Positions 1 to 10,844 are shown, counted from the stretch's first letter. The stretch is DNA of 58,850 nucleotides from an archaeon (GCA_021792315.1 JAJYUX010000001.1:1-58850); one strand, 5' to 3'. Notes: generated by a model not told the origin, from the letters alone. Program-made: numbers and translations.

Positions 1-182
1 TTCGATAGTTCTTGTTATTCGTTTGCACCTCTCTGCTTGCCCTGACGTAGGTTAATCGCTTTCACCGACGGTGACGACGACGATGGCAAGACGCGGAAAA
101 GTACAGAGAGAGGAGGGTGGGATTCGAAGCATCTGTAGGTCATAATCTCTGACTACAAGGAACTGTTCGTGCTTCTAACAGG
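1..182. other. intergenic, no gene seen
   Basis: This stretch lies downstream of the minus-strand gene that ends at 183. I see no convincing reading frame, RNA gene or repeat. A short plus-strand frame beginning at 83 encodes only about 20 residues and has no recognisable family. Confidence 0.5.
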
Positions 183-1025
183 CTACTTTGTGACTTCTTG
201 TAAGACTAGATTGCGGTCTAAGAGTCCAGTTGAGTCATACTTGGTATATGATGAAGACATCATCCTCTGAAAGTCTGGTCTTGACTGAATTATGCCTTCA
301 ATAATGCCACGACCCAATTCAGTCAATCCAACCGATTTCGATCTTCCAATTGTGTTTGACGTAAGCAATCCTTTGCTAACCATTTCTCTGACTATTCTTA
401 GATATTTCTTCTTAACCTTGCCAAGAATATCCTCTCCCTTTTTCTTGTCAAGTAGGTCTTGAATTGCTTCCATCACAGAAGCGTAGGGCTTCCCTGTTCT
501 CTCACGTTCAAAATACTTGGACAATACATAAGTTTCTTCGTCTGATGGTTTGGTAAAGACCGGACGTAGCTCAATATAGGATGCACCAGGGTCGTCTCGT
601 TCATTCGTAAGTCTTTCTTTCATGACAGACTCTTTGAGCTTGGATTGACCTGGTACTATTGAAATAAAACCTCCGTATGCTCTCCAGAGTTCGGAAACTA
701 TCAGCGTAAGTTGCTTGGAGGATGCGGTGAGGTCAAGGATAAACTCAGCCCCTAAATTGAGTTTGCTTTCCTTTTCAAGTATCCCTATGTAGACCTTGTA
801 TATCTCCTCAGTATTCGTCATGTCGCCGCTTACTTCGTAAATCTCAGTGTCTGGCAATCTCGAATGAATGATGCGTTTCTTAAGCTCAGACAGCACAGAC
901 CGTTCAAATTTCGCGAAAGGCTCTTTGCTGTCGATGATGAAGTAAATTCGATTCGCTGCAGACTTCAGTATGCTCTTCCACAGCCTTTCTTGATAAAAGC
1001 CCACGGGCATTAGGAGCACTTTCAT
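183..1025 (-). CDS. CARF-like domain plus winged-helix regulator (DUF6293/HFX_2341-like)
   Basis: The 280-aa protein has an N-terminal Rossmann-like domain (about residues 1-150). The stretch DLTASSK near residue 100 sits where CARF-type proteins have their ligand-contacting loop. A C-terminal winged helix (about 195-255) has the pattern KVKKKYLRIVREMVSKGLL followed by a basic wing. The closest family I recognise is the archaeal DUF6293/Csa3-like group, whose CARF domains bind cyclic oligonucleotides in CRISPR settings. No cas genes or arrays are in the window, so it may regulate something else, perhaps itself and the divergent gene at 1185. The ATG at 1025 lies about 40 nt after a TATA-like stretch at 1062-1072. 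Fold call fairly good; ligand and targets unknown. Confidence 0.7.
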   Translation of the reverse strand: MKVLLMPVGFYQERLWKSILKSAANRIYFIIDSKEPFAKFERSVLSELKKRIIHSRLPDTEIYEVSGDMTNTEEIYKVYIGILEKESKLNLGAEFILDLTASSKQLTLIVSELWRAYGGFISIVPGQSKLKESVMKERLTNERDDPGASYIELRPVFTKPSDEETYVLSKYFERERTGKPYASVMEAIQDLLDKKKGEDILGKVKKKYLRIVREMVSKGLLTSNTIGRSKSVGLTELGRGIIEGIIQSRPDFQRMMSSSYTKYDSTGLLDRNLVLQEVTK

Positions 1026-1148
1026 AAGCGGTCAGGCCGTAGTACTACCACATGAAGGGCTATTTAACTGGTACGTCTCTACTGTCTCTGAACCTCGAAA
1101 GGAGGCTTTGATACTACCTAGATGTATTTGTCCCATCAAACATGTCAC

Positions 1149-1160
1149 AATATTTAAATC
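1149..1160 (+). promoter_or_regulatory. TATA-like promoter element for the 1185 gene
   Basis: The sequence aatatttaaatc is a close match to the archaeal TATA box and is centred about 30 bp before the ATG at 1185. That predicts a leaderless or nearly leaderless mRNA. No Shine-Dalgarno sequence precedes the start. Confidence 0.6.
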
Positions 1161-1184
1161 CTTCCCGTATTAACTATAGCTCCC

Positions 1185-2858
1185 ATGAGCGGGGAAAGCA
1201 CCCCGGCTCGAGGGGTGCAAAGTCATAACGGAACGGAAGCTAGTGCACCACCCCTTCCTACTATCGCTCACAATTTGTCCTTATCGAAGAGCGCAGTCTC
1301 TCAAGAATTTTGCAAAAACTGCAAGGATGTAACAGAGCACGGCCACTATGTTCTGTGGAGGGGCTTCGCCCTAGTGTGTCATGTATGTTGGCTTATGTCA
1401 GTCGAAGAATGGAGGTTTAGCAAGTCGGTGAGAAGCGTCAATTTGCAGCGGTCTATATCGCAAGATCAGTTGGAGTCCCATCCCCAATTAAGAAAGATCA
1501 GAAGCCTATGGGCAAACTCGATTCCTAGAGAAACTTCAGTGATCAGAACTGGCAAGATAATCAACCTCTCTCTCGACCGAGTTAGTGAAATAGCAAAGTT
1601 CGTTTCCGCTGGTGAAGAATTGCAGCAGTATGGCAGAGAAAAGTACTGTCACGAAAATGGAGTGGGCAGGGTATCTTTGGCGTATTTACATCACGCAAAT
1701 GATCCGCAAGTCGAAGAAGATCAAAACTTAGGCATTCCAGACAAAATAATGAACCGATTCGATATGGCTGTAAAACAGCTCAATTCGCTTGATGACAACG
1801 AGCTGCTTGCTCTAGATGCCAAGGCCGCTGGATATGAGAATCTTCTGAACAGGTTAGTTAGGGTCTGCTGTAGTGATCTTGCTATCATCCTAAAGAAGGA
1901 TCCGTCTGAAGATAGTGGGCACACGATGGTGGTGAAGGAAGCAGTCGATAGAGAACTCGGTCTGTTTCATGCAACCAAGATAAGGACGTTCGTCGCAAAG
2001 CAAGACAGATACTATTTCTACCGAATACAGACTTGGTCGCTCTTCGTTAAGCTAGTTCGTAATGTTGTCTGCGAGTCTTTTGATCATAGTATCGACCCAA
2101 ACCGCACATATGATGAAGCGTTGCGAGTCCTGAAGGAGTTTCAACAGGATGGCAACTGTTGCAATATTCATCTCCTGAAATCTGAGCTGTCATTGCTTGT
2201 CGAGATGACTCAGCTCCATCGGCTCCGTCAATATTTCAGCATGCTGGCGCTGGTCGAGCGGACATTAACTGACAAGGATTTCACGAAGAAGCTTAATGGA
2301 GATAAAAAGGATCTCCTAATGTGTCTCGCCGTCGCTTTGATGAAGGCAGACACCTTGGCAAGCATTCCTAAATTGGATGTTCGGGGAAGAGCTTTCATCT
2401 CTTTCCAATATCTAGGAGAGGGTTCCTTGCCTCAATCTATAGCAACATCACTAAGCAGCATCTTGTTGCAAATGCACCACATACAGCCAATTATCGCCTC
2501 AGAGATTCATGTTTCGAACGAGACTCCGCAGTCAATCAAAGTTCCTGCCTTGATTAGTCTCAGTCATTTTCTCATAGCAGTCATCACTAAGGACCGCAGA
2601 AGCGTTGAGTTTTCCGAAAGCAAATTCAAAGAGGAAGAAAGGCCATTGACCAAGGTAGTAGACGAGGTCAAGCTAGCTTCGTCGTTGGGCAGAAGATGTC
2701 TTGTCCTTGTAGAACAGGGGAGTGAAATAGGGACGGATGCCCTCAAGAAACAGGATTCAATAGAATGGATGTCATTTACGGCCGAGTCAATGCGGAAGGA
2801 TATCAGCTCCATGCTTCATGATTGGTTGAAGAAGGATCCAAGATTTTCTCAGTACTAA
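1185..2858 (+). CDS. large protein of unknown function with N-terminal zinc ribbon
   Basis: This 557-aa protein is not recognised as a member of a named family. Near the N-terminus it has two cysteine pairs (C43/C46 and C65/C68, CxxC-x18-CxxC) that look like a zinc ribbon. The first 35 residues are low-complexity and probably disordered. The rest is mostly helical, soluble and free of obvious transmembrane segments or catalytic motifs. It diverges from the CARF-like regulator, and each gene has its own TATA-like element in the 159-bp gap, so common regulation is plausible. The long intact frame and the promoter make it a real gene. Its role, perhaps nucleic-acid or protein binding through the ribbon, is a guess. 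Confidence 0.7.
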   Translation: MSGESTPARGVQSHNGTEASAPPLPTIAHNLSLSKSAVSQEFCKNCKDVTEHGHYVLWRGFALVCHVCWLMSVEEWRFSKSVRSVNLQRSISQDQLESHPQLRKIRSLWANSIPRETSVIRTGKIINLSLDRVSEIAKFVSAGEELQQYGREKYCHENGVGRVSLAYLHHANDPQVEEDQNLGIPDKIMNRFDMAVKQLNSLDDNELLALDAKAAGYENLLNRLVRVCCSDLAIILKKDPSEDSGHTMVVKEAVDRELGLFHATKIRTFVAKQDRYYFYRIQTWSLFVKLVRNVVCESFDHSIDPNRTYDEALRVLKEFQQDGNCCNIHLLKSELSLLVEMTQLHRLRQYFSMLALVERTLTDKDFTKKLNGDKKDLLMCLAVALMKADTLASIPKLDVRGRAFISFQYLGEGSLPQSIATSLSSILLQMHHIQPIIASEIHVSNETPQSIKVPALISLSHFLIAVITKDRRSVEFSESKFKEEERPLTKVVDEVKLASSLGRRCLVLVEQGSEIGTDALKKQDSIEWMSFTAESMRKDISSMLHDWLKKDPRFSQY

Positions 2859-3146
2859 GTTGCGGATAAATCCATCTCAATGAGAAACTTGGGTCTCTGA
2901 TCTAAAGCTGAATACGGGGCTATCCCTTCATTCGAAAGTTCAGGGCAACAATGAGAACGAGGGGTGGTCTTCGAATCTACTGTAGATTAGGATGGTAATG
3001 TGATAATGATGAGGTATTCTTGTTCAGTGCTTCGGTTCAATTAATCACAGATAGCACAACCAAGGTAACATCAACGATTGCTAAAGAAGAAACGCAGAAC
3101 CAGCGAAGTAGGGCAAAGATGTCACCGAGACTTTAAAGCGATCAGA

Positions 3147-3713
3147 TTAGCGCCTCGATTTCGTCCACAGTGTTTTCACATTCGAAGATTTCCACAGATA
3201 AAATGTCAGAATTGCCGATATGATAAGTAATGGGAAAGTAGTTGCCCAATCAAGCTGCCCCGAAGCCATGAAGATAGCTAGGTAAATTACCATCGCGAAC
3301 GTTCCGATAAATCCAACGAAGAATACTTTGATGTACAAAGGCCATGTGCGCCATCTGTAGACTTCCTCATCGTTTTCAGCTTGAACTGAACAAGACGAGA
3401 AACCAATGACAACGAAGACAGTAGACTCTGCAAGGCTCGATGCAAGAAGCAGATTGGAAGTACTTGACAATCCCAAGTCATTCAGAATAAAGTAGATCGA
3501 GCCTAGACCAATCAAGAGGAAACTGTAGATATCAAAATTATCTCTTGACACTGACTGCTCAATACCCCTTACTCCTGCAGGCATTCGCAGTCGAAACTCT
3601 TCCATTCTACTCTTTCTGCCGAGGTGTCTGAGCCAGAACTTCCCTCCGACTTGGAGGATGGAGCCGGTCAGAACAAAGATGTCAGCGCAAAGCGAAAGTA
3701 TATTCCAAACCAA
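3147..3713 (-). CDS. hypothetical membrane protein, about four TM helices
   Basis: This 188-aa protein has hydrophobic segments at roughly residues 5-22, 63-80, 87-105, 130-150 and 158-173, so four or five membrane spans. A basic, arginine-rich stretch lies between the first and second segments. I do not recognise the family. It is isolated, with gaps of about 290 and 310 bp to its neighbours. Confidence 0.55.
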   Translation of the reverse strand: MVWNILSLCADIFVLTGSILQVGGKFWLRHLGRKSRMEEFRLRMPAGVRGIEQSVSRDNFDIYSFLLIGLGSIYFILNDLGLSSTSNLLLASSLAESTVFVVIGFSSCSVQAENDEEVYRWRTWPLYIKVFFVGFIGTFAMVIYLAIFMASGQLDWATTFPLLIISAILTFYLWKSSNVKTLWTKSRR

Positions 3714-4025
3714 ATAGTCATATCACCTAGCTTAAAGGGTCAGAAAGTTTACTTTTGAAAATAGCTCTTTCTCCTCTTTGGCAAGATCTGGAGTCGTCGT
3801 CAATAGAGGGTTTCACGTTTTAAACGCTGTAAAGCATGAGGAGGGGATGTGATTCGCGTCATAATATGGTGTGGATCGTAAAGTGTAAGAGTATTCCGAA
3901 CTAGACTCCCGGGCACTGCAACCACCGCCGTGTAATAGAGGCGTCCGCAATGCCTTGTCTAGTCTATTTGAGAGCTCTCGTGTATTAGATATCAAGAAAG
4001 GAATATCTGTATTGAAAGATCTCGA
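3714..4025. other. intergenic, no gene seen
   Basis: This region of about 310 bp separates two divergent genes. A minus-strand frame of 100 codons (3813-4115) crosses it but overlaps the start of the plus-strand gene at 4026, has skewed composition and no recognisable motif, so I treat it as non-coding. No clear repeat or RNA gene is visible. Confidence 0.4.
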
Positions 4026-4751
4026 ATGCATACTATGCCCTCGCAGGGTGCGCGAGCGCACATAAACCCTGAACTTGACGATTTCTCTAAGGGAAGAGAA
4101 AGTGCGCTCAACCAAGCAATAATTAAGGTCCTGGTCGAAGAACCCCGACTAAACATATACGCGATCTGCAAACGAGTAAACGATAACCACTTCCCTGTCA
4201 TCTATCCCACAGTATACCGCCGAGTGGTTGATCTAGCCGAAGAGGCTTTCTGGTGGTTAGACGACGAGGGAATCGGAGCTTCAATGAAGAATCCCGCTAT
4301 ACAATCCAGGAGGTTCTCATTGTCCCTTCACGGAGTACTGGCTTCAGTGGCATTATGGTACAATGACCCAATAGTAGTAAGAAATCTCAAGAAGAACTAC
4401 GACCTCTGCTTTCCTATCTACTTCGCGAACCGGCTGAATCACCCTCTCGCTGATTCCTGGCTCATAGAAGGAATAGGAAGCGCCTTTCGATCAGATCATC
4501 TTTCGATAAACATGTCTTGGGACTTCTTCCTGATTCATGCTGTATTTCATCTTGCTAGACGTCGCCGAGTAATGGAGAAAGCTGGAATTGATGTTCGTGG
4601 CTTGGGAATAAATGAAGATCTGCTAGTTAGTTTCTGGAAAGATACTGCTATGTTGTATGAATCCGGCTGGGATAAGGTGACACGTATGCTCGACCCGAAG
4701 GAAAAGATTTTCAAACGCACCCTAGATCTTCTTGGGCCTATCGAGTCTTAG
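4026..4751 (+). CDS. winged-helix-like protein of unknown function
   Basis: The 241-aa protein starts with a segment (about residues 28-80) that reads as a winged helix: a helix with IIKVLVEEPRLNIYAICKRV, then TVYRRVVDLAEEAFWWLDDE as recognition helix and wing. The PTVYRRV part resembles PadR/ArsR-type recognition helices. The remaining 160 residues are soluble and helical with no known domain. It may be a regulator with a private sensor domain. It stands alone, divergent from the membrane protein at 3147-3713. Confidence 0.55.
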   Translation: MHTMPSQGARAHINPELDDFSKGRESALNQAIIKVLVEEPRLNIYAICKRVNDNHFPVIYPTVYRRVVDLAEEAFWWLDDEGIGASMKNPAIQSRRFSLSLHGVLASVALWYNDPIVVRNLKKNYDLCFPIYFANRLNHPLADSWLIEGIGSAFRSDHLSINMSWDFFLIHAVFHLARRRRVMEKAGIDVRGLGINEDLLVSFWKDTAMLYESGWDKVTRMLDPKEKIFKRTLDLLGPIES

Positions 4752-4824
4752 AAACTAGATCAGTGTTGAAAAAAGTAGAACCTGTCACCAGTATGTCTGA
4801 TCTTTCTTTCGCTTAATTCTTCGT

Positions 4825-5091
4825 TTATCTCTGTGGTAAATCGTCCTTTCCGCGGTGGATTTTCGAGGACAAGATAGGCATTTCTTCGTGTAGTAATTGT
4901 GCCAGGTGAAATTGTTGCACTTGTTGCACCACATTTTCTGCATTCTTGATAGTTTCATTCGTCATCTCTTTCTCAAAAATCCTTGCGAGAAACGAATAGA
5001 CTTTCTGCCTGCTATTGCAGACAGTCGCGATTTCTTTCAGATCGGCTGCTGACAATACAACATCACGCTTCGATTTACTAGGGCGTTTCAC
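4825..5091 (-). CDS. short TorD-like (molybdoenzyme chaperone-like) protein, possibly truncated
   Basis: This 88-aa frame begins with GTG. Residues 28-46 (RQKVYSFLARIFEKEMTNE) resemble the first helix of TorD/DmsD chaperones, which help load the molybdenum cofactor. TorD proteins are usually about 200 aa, so only the N-terminal third would be present, and the sequence after the stop shows no continuation in other frames. It may be a decayed gene or an unrelated small helical protein. A TATA-like stretch (5093-5101) lies almost on the start codon, so the true start is uncertain. The window does hold a molybdoenzyme (38544-40175), but far away. Confidence 0.35.
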   Translation of the reverse strand: MKRPSKSKRDVVLSAADLKEIATVCNSRQKVYSFLARIFEKEMTNETIKNAENVVQQVQQFHLAQLLHEEMPILSSKIHRGKDDLPQR

Positions 5092-5410
5092 CTTATTTAA
5101 GACTTGGTTGCAAAAAGTATTCCTTTAGATCTGAAAAAGAAATTTCTTCATTGTATGTGTACAAAGAAACTAGTTGCACCGCGAAACTCGGAACGCGCGT
5201 GGTGCCTAATGCAAGTCTACTATGAACGATTTTGAATTACATTTACGGCATACGAAAAGAGTGCGGGTGGATGTAGCCAAGATCAGTTTCAGAATGGATT
5301 CGGGACGTATACGCGCTTTGGCATTTTTGCAGAATTAATGGCACTGGCCTAATTATCAACTTCATTCTGTCAAGCGGGCAAGTATCATTGTGATTGGGTT
5401 GGCATAGTCA
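5092..5410. other. intergenic, no gene seen
   Basis: About 320 bp upstream of the NitrOD5-like gene. An imperfect GC-rich inverted repeat occurs around 5174-5206 (gcaccgcg ... cgcgcgtggtgc), but pairing is incomplete and I cannot assign a role. No supported reading frame. Confidence 0.4.
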
Positions 5411-5776
5411 TTGCTAGCAACTCTTTTTACTGTTGGTTTGACCAAAAGAATCGCGCTTATATTGCAAAATCAAGGGGAAAAGGGCTTCAACAGCATGATT
5501 TTCTCATGCGTTGAAAGGGCCCTGAAGTCGCTCGGCGATGACGTCGCTATCTCCTTCTTTTATCAGATTGAAAAGAAATTCTGCCTTCCAAGAGAGGAAC
5601 TTGTTTCAAGACCTCTAGAATTGATCCATTGCCTGGAGCAATTACTCGGCGTTGCAGGTTCTAGGATTATTGAAAAGAAAATTGTTCATGAAATAGAAAT
5701 CGACTTTGACCTTTCAAGCACAACGTCACTCGAAAGAGCGATAACCTCTGCAAAGAGAAAATTTCTGACGCGTTAG
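5411..5776 (+). CDS. NitrOD5-like domain protein
   Basis: The 121-aa protein resembles the product of 20384-20704: both have a helical module with a pattern like (A/G)L-x-S-(L/V)G-x-(D/N)V, an aromatic segment (FFYQIEKKF against VVYWHLQRL), a conserved leucine-rich helix, and an end resembling IEKKIVHEIEIDF. I recognise this as the NitrOD5-type output domain common in Nitrososphaerota, though I could not search for it. In that group such domains occur alone or on signalling proteins. The function is unknown. It lies convergent to uvrC. The start codon (TTG) is the first possible one in the frame and is not firmly fixed. Confidence 0.65.
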   Translation: MLATLFTVGLTKRIALILQNQGEKGFNSMIFSCVERALKSLGDDVAISFFYQIEKKFCLPREELVSRPLELIHCLEQLLGVAGSRIIEKKIVHEIEIDFDLSSTTSLERAITSAKRKFLTR

Positions 5777-5825
5777 GTCTTGTCTGTGTTGTAATGAGCT
5801 CTTCTTCGTACATCAAGAATCACGA

Positions 5826-7703
5826 TCAAGAATTGAGCGATCTAACCACGTCTTGAGCAAGCTTGAAGCTGATCTTTGCCACTTGCGATATCTCCTCAAT
5901 ACTCGAGCGCTTGATAGCCTCGACAGAGCCGAAATGTGCGAGAAGGTTCTTCTTCCTCTTCTCTCCTACGCCTGGAATTTCGTCTAGCACGGATCTCGTT
6001 ATCTTCCGAGATCTGAGATTTTTATGATATGTTATTCCGAAACGATGAGCTTCGTCTCGTATGTGTTGCAGAATATGCAGAGCTTCGGAGTCGCGTCCCA
6101 GTCTGAGAGGCAATGCTCTATCTTGTCTGAAAACAAGTTCTTCTCTCTTGGCAAGGGAAATGGTTGGTATCCCGAATATGCCGTCTTTGTGCATTTGATC
6201 AAGTGCAGCCCTCAAATGCCCCTTCCCGCCGTCAATGACTACAAGATCGGGCTGACTCCATCGCTTTCCCTCTTCACCTTCTTTCAGCCTCCGAAACCTC
6301 CTGTCAATCATTTCGGCCATCATGGAATAATCATCGATCTTTGAAACCGTCCTAATTTTGAACTTTCTATATTGACTCTTTTCAGGGAAACCATCCACAA
6401 AAACGGTCATTGCTCCAACAGCATCTTTACCACGGATATTGGAAATGTCGTAGCACTCTATTCGCTTCGGTAGCTTGCCCAATTCAAGTACTTCCTTTAG
6501 GTCTTTAAGAGACCTTAGTCGCTCCCTCTTCCTCACTTCTGTTTTGGACTCTTCCTCAATCAGAACAAGAACTGCATTATCCTGTGCAAGTTTCATCAAT
6601 CTCTTGTTTTCTTCACTCGAGGTATGAAGGACCAGCTTTCCAAGTGAATCCTGATTTGGTGGCCCGAGTTTGTGAATCAAAAGCTGAGCATCCTCCATAT
6701 CAGGAAGATTCATCGGTATCACTATTTCTTGAGGCAGCTTTTCTCCGGTGAGCTCCCTTCGCGAATAGTACTGTTTTATGAAAGATGAAATGGTTTCACC
6801 TTCGTTCGACCCTTCATTAACACCATCTAAGATGAATTTCTCCCTTCCAACAACGTTGCCTTCACGTACCTCAAACACAATTGCAGCGGCAATCTCCCCT
6901 TGCCTTGCGATAGTCACGACATCCTTGTCTCTCGTGTGACTTCGGAATGAAATGCGCTGTTTTAGGGCGGTGGTTTCAAGAGACTTCAAGTCATTACGAA
7001 TCTTGGAAGCTCTTTCGAATTCCTCATTCTCTGAAGCCTTCCACATCTCATCATACATCATTTTGGAAAGTTGTACGAGCTTTCCATCCAAGAAGAGTTT
7101 GAATTTTCTAACAGAGTCTTCATACTCATCCTTTGAAACCGCGAAGATGCATGGAGCCTTGCACAATCCGATGTTTCTATCTATGCAGGGTTTGAATTTC
7201 TTCTCCCAGTCGAGCGGAAGATTGCATCCTCGGATTGGGAACATTTTTCTAAGGTATTTTACCGTCCTTCGCGCAGCTCGGACATTACCGTAAGGACCAA
7301 AATAATCTGCTCCGTCATCTTCGATTTTGCGTGTCACAAGAACCCGCGGAACAGCTTCATTTGAGATCTTGATGTGCGGATAGCTCTTGTCGTCCTTGAG
7401 TCTGATGTTGTATCGTGGTTTGTATTTTTTGATCATTACGTTTTCGAGAATGAGAGCTTCGACGGACGATTGGGTGAAGATGTAATCGGCGCTGCGAATC
7501 TGGTCTCTCAGAATTCTCCCAATTGGATCATCAAGTCTGGGACGCAGGTGCGCAAGTACTCTTCCTTTGATGCTTGTGGCCTTGCCTACGTAGATCGGAG
7601 TCCCTTCCTCGTTCTTTAGAATGTAGACTCCGGGTCTCTCCGGAAGTGCGTCGAAGTTATTCTGTGGAGTTGAGACCACTTCTTGCGGTGATATTTCCGG
7701 CAA
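5826..7703 (-). CDS. uvrC: excinuclease ABC subunit C
   Basis: UvrC makes the two incisions flanking bulky DNA lesions in nucleotide excision repair. The 625-aa protein has a GIY-YIG nuclease domain (residues 23-100, with [18 protein letters not shown]), a UVR motif around 205-240, the RNase H-like endonuclease domain ([39 protein letters not shown]), and two helix-hairpin-helix motifs in the last 55 residues ([17 protein letters not shown]). Length is normal. The start is a TTG at 7703, or a GTG at 7679; both overlap the end of uvrA (stop at 7657), so the two genes are translationally linked. UvrABC is bacterial in origin and found in mesophilic archaea, presumably by transfer. Confidence 0.97.
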   Translation of the reverse strand: MPEISPQEVVSTPQNNFDALPERPGVYILKNEEGTPIYVGKATSIKGRVLAHLRPRLDDPIGRILRDQIRSADYIFTQSSVEALILENVMIKKYKPRYNIRLKDDKSYPHIKISNEAVPRVLVTRKIEDDGADYFGPYGNVRAARRTVKYLRKMFPIRGCNLPLDWEKKFKPCIDRNIGLCKAPCIFAVSKDEYEDSVRKFKLFLDGKLVQLSKMMYDEMWKASENEEFERASKIRNDLKSLETTALKQRISFRSHTRDKDVVTIARQGEIAAAIVFEVREGNVVGREKFILDGVNEGSNEGETISSFIKQYYSRRELTGEKLPQEIVIPMNLPDMEDAQLLIHKLGPPNQDSLGKLVLHTSSEENKRLMKLAQDNAVLVLIEEESKTEVRKRERLRSLKDLKEVLELGKLPKRIECYDISNIRGKDAVGAMTVFVDGFPEKSQYRKFKIRTVSKIDDYSMMAEMIDRRFRRLKEGEEGKRWSQPDLVVIDGGKGHLRAALDQMHKDGIFGIPTISLAKREELVFRQDRALPLRLGRDSEALHILQHIRDEAHRFGITYHKNLRSRKITRSVLDEIPGVGEKRKKNLLAHFGSVEAIKRSSIEEISQVAKISFKLAQDVVRSLNS

Positions 7704-10662
7704 TTTCTCTCTTCGACCCAGCCAAGTCGCGTGGGGGCGTCTTTGACTTCAGAATCTGTTTTAGGAATTGCCCAGTATAAGACTCCTCTACCATTGCCAC
7801 CTCTTCTGGAGTGCCTTCTGCAACAATCAATCCTCCACGTTCGCCACCTTCTGGGCCAAGATCAATGATCCAGTCAGCCGTCTTGATCACATCGATATTA
7901 TGTTCTATGACTATGACGCTGTTTCCCGCATCTGTTAATCTCTGAAGTACCCCGAGCAGTTTCTTGATATCTTCGAAATGCAATCCCGTTGTAGGCTCGT
8001 CCAACAAATACAATGTTCTCCCCGTAGCGCGCTTGGACAACTCTGACGATAACTTCACTCTTTGGGCCTCTCCTCCAGAAAGTGTCGTGGCTGCCTGGCC
8101 GAGCTCGAGATAGCCCAAACCAACATCGTTGAGTGTCTCAAGCTTTCTGCGAACCCTTGGAATATTCTCAAAAAACTCCAGTGATTCCTCGATCGTCATC
8201 TCAAGTACTTCGGCGATATTCTTTCCCTTGTATCGCATTTCAAGAGTCTCCCTGTTGTACCGTTTCCCTTTACAAACTTCGCAGGGGACGTATACGTCAG
8301 GCAGGAAGTGCATCTCAAGTCGAATTATTCCATCCCCCTCACATGCTTCGCACCTGCCCCCCTTCACGTTGAAGCTGAACCTTCCAGGCTTGTAACCGCG
8401 AGCAATCGAGTCCTGAAGCTTTGCAAAAAGGTCGCGGATGTCGGTGAAAACGCCAACGTAAGTTGCCGGGTTCGAGCGTGGCGTTCTACCTATTGGCGAC
8501 TGATCGATGATTATAGCCTTGTCAATGTTCTCTGTCCCCAGCACTCTGTCATGAGCGCCGGGTTTCTCCTTTGATTCGTACAGCAGTTGGGCGAGGGACC
8601 TGTAGAGTATGTCATTGACGAGAGAGCTCTTTCCTGAACCAGAGACACCAGTAACGCAAGTGAAGACTCCGAGTGGGAAATTCACATCAATGTTCTGGAG
8701 GTTGTTCTCACGAGCTCCCTTCACTATCAAGGCACGTGAAGTAGGTGTTCTCCGTCTGTCTGGTACTGCAATTTCCTTCTTGCCGGACAAATATTGTCCC
8801 GTAATCGAATTGGGATTATTTTCAATCGCGCTTGGGACACCCGTCGCAACAACGTATCCACCATGAACCCCAGCTCCCGGGCCGAGATCAACAACATAAT
8901 CAGATTCTCTTATCGTCTCTTCGTCGTGCTCCACAACTAGGACGGTATTACCAATGTCTCTCAAAGCCTTCAGAGTCGCGATCAGTTTCTTGTTGTCGCG
9001 CTGGTGCAAGCCTATCGACGGCTCATCGAGTATGTAGAGGACACCGACCAAACTGGATCCTATCTGGGTTGCAAGTTGAATCCTCTGCGCTTCTCCTCCT
9101 GACAGGCTGGCTGCTGCCCTGTTCAAACTCAGGTAGTCAAGACCGACATTCATAAGAAAAGTCAATCGCGCCCTGATCTCCTTCAGTATCTGTGTCGCAA
9201 TTATCTTCTCCTTTTCTGTCAGCTCAATATTAGAGAAGAACTGCAATGCCTGTCTGATTGAGAATTCAGAAACATCTGAGATCGATTTCTCATTGACAGT
9301 AACTGCGAGTATCTCCTGCTTGAATCTCTTACCGTCGCAGGATGGGCAGCGCTGATTGCTCATGTACCTAGAGTACCATTCCTTCATAAACTCCGAATCA
9401 GTCTCGTTGTATCTCCTCTCCAGTTGCGGCAGGATACCCTCCCATTCACCACTGTGATAATAGCTCCCGTGGTGGAACCACCTTCCTCTGTCTCTAGATC
9501 CCCAAATTCTTTGACCCTTGTTCGGGTTTGATCCGTAGAGAAGAATTTTGAAGTGTTCTTTCTTCATCTTATTAATCGGCACATCCAGTCGAAATCCGTA
9601 GCGACGCGCAATTGATTCGAGGTGATGCATCGACCAAGTATCACTGTCTCCGATGGTCACAATAGCACCGTCTCTGACTGATTTTGTCTTGTCTGGAATC
9701 ACTAAATCCTCGTCCATGTTGAGAAGATAACCGAGCCCCAGGCATTGCTTGCAGGCGCCGAACGGACTATTGAAAGAGAACATCCGCGGCGAAAGCTCTT
9801 CGAGTGAAAAGCCACATGTGGGGCACGCCATCGCTTCGCTCAGAATAACTTCTTGCGATTTGTCCTCGTTTACATCGAACACGATCGTCCCTTTTGCAAG
9901 AGTCAGCGCAGTTTGGATTGAATCGGCGAGCCTCTTCTCAATACCTGATTTCACAACGAGTCTATCGACAACAACTTCAATGCTGTGTTTCTTGTTCTTG
10001 TCAAGGACAACACCCTCGTCGTCAAGCTCACGAACCTTACCGTCGACTCGAACTCTTGCATATCCCTGCTTTTTCAGGTTCTTGAAGACGTCCTTGTGCT
10101 CTCCTTTTTGAGCCTTGATTATCGGTGCGAGTACCTGGATCTTCGTGTTCTCGCGGAACTTCATCACCTGATCCACCATTTGTTCCACTGTCTGTTTTGC
10201 GATGATCTTGTGACAATTTGGGCAGTGAGGAATACCAATCCTCGCAAACATGAGCCTAAGATAATCGTGAATCTCGGTTACCGTTGCAACAGTAGATCTA
10301 GGATTCTTCGCGGCGGTACGCTGCTCTATCGATATGGCTGGCGAGAGTCCCTCAATATAATCGACTTCCGGTTTGTCCATTTGCCCGAGGAATTGTCTCG
10401 CATACGCGGAAAGTGACTCGATGTATCGGCGCTGTCCTTCCGCGTAAATCGTGTCAAATGCGAGCGAGGATTTGCCCGAACCTGAAAGTCCAGTTATCAC
10501 AACAAACTTGTCCCTCGGTATGTCCAAGTCGATGTTCTTCAGGTTGTGCTGCCGTGCCCCTCGAATAACTATCGTGTCTTTCGACTTCTTCAGGGCATAT
10601 TCATCCTGACCAGCTATTTCCAAATGCATCAACACTTTTCGAGAATAGGAGTATTGGAACAA
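7657..10662 (-). CDS. uvrA: excinuclease ABC subunit A
   Basis: UvrA is the ATP-driven damage sensor that loads UvrB on lesions. All expected parts are present: a first Walker A ([19 protein letters not shown]), a zinc module (CPTCGF ... CKQCLGLG), a first LSGGEAQR signature, a second Walker A ([18 protein letters not shown]), a second zinc module (CEACEGDGI ... CEVCKGKRY) and a second LSGGEAQR. The length of about 1000 aa matches bacterial UvrA. The frame opens at TTG 10662; an ATG at 10629 ([11 protein letters not shown]) may be the real start, 11 residues shorter. It overlaps uvrC by 47 nt and follows uvrB by about 180 bp, so uvrB-uvrA-uvrC is probably one repair cluster. Confidence 0.97.
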   Translation of the reverse strand: MFQYSYSRKVLMHLEIAGQDEYALKKSKDTIVIRGARQHNLKNIDLDIPRDKFVVITGLSGSGKSSLAFDTIYAEGQRRYIESLSAYARQFLGQMDKPEVDYIEGLSPAISIEQRTAAKNPRSTVATVTEIHDYLRLMFARIGIPHCPNCHKIIAKQTVEQMVDQVMKFRENTKIQVLAPIIKAQKGEHKDVFKNLKKQGYARVRVDGKVRELDDEGVVLDKNKKHSIEVVVDRLVVKSGIEKRLADSIQTALTLAKGTIVFDVNEDKSQEVILSEAMACPTCGFSLEELSPRMFSFNSPFGACKQCLGLGYLLNMDEDLVIPDKTKSVRDGAIVTIGDSDTWSMHHLESIARRYGFRLDVPINKMKKEHFKILLYGSNPNKGQRIWGSRDRGRWFHHGSYYHSGEWEGILPQLERRYNETDSEFMKEWYSRYMSNQRCPSCDGKRFKQEILAVTVNEKSISDVSEFSIRQALQFFSNIELTEKEKIIATQILKEIRARLTFLMNVGLDYLSLNRAAASLSGGEAQRIQLATQIGSSLVGVLYILDEPSIGLHQRDNKKLIATLKALRDIGNTVLVVEHDEETIRESDYVVDLGPGAGVHGGYVVATGVPSAIENNPNSITGQYLSGKKEIAVPDRRRTPTSRALIVKGARENNLQNIDVNFPLGVFTCVTGVSGSGKSSLVNDILYRSLAQLLYESKEKPGAHDRVLGTENIDKAIIIDQSPIGRTPRSNPATYVGVFTDIRDLFAKLQDSIARGYKPGRFSFNVKGGRCEACEGDGIIRLEMHFLPDVYVPCEVCKGKRYNRETLEMRYKGKNIAEVLEMTIEESLEFFENIPRVRRKLETLNDVGLGYLELGQAATTLSGGEAQRVKLSSELSKRATGRTLYLLDEPTTGLHFEDIKKLLGVLQRLTDAGNSVIVIEHNIDVIKTADWIIDLGPEGGERGGLIVAEGTPEEVAMVEESYTGQFLKQILKSKTPPRDLAGSKREIAGNITARSGLNSTE

Positions 10663-10844
10663 TGAGACTAGAAACTTAACTTTTTCCGTTGCAAGGGCAA
10701 ACTGGTATGCTCTATGCCCAAAGTATACCCATGAAGCTCAAATATACCCAACTGCTTTGTAGATTGTGATTCCAAAAAAGACAGTTCTAATTACCAGACC
10801 GAAAAGAGCCCACTCGATACCGCAGGCCTGTTCGCTGTCAAGAA

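Noticed and set aside
3813..4115. 100-codon minus-strand frame
   Set aside because: Overlaps the start of the winged-helix gene at 4026, has no family features and no promoter.
5171..5210. Imperfect GC-rich hairpin
   Set aside because: Arms pair only partly, no T-run and no gene nearby to terminate.
10742..10844. Minus-strand frame downstream of uvrB with a membrane-helix-like stretch (ALFGLVIRTVFFGITIYKAV)
   Set aside because: No ATG, GTG or TTG in a sensible place and no promoter; composition alone is too weak.
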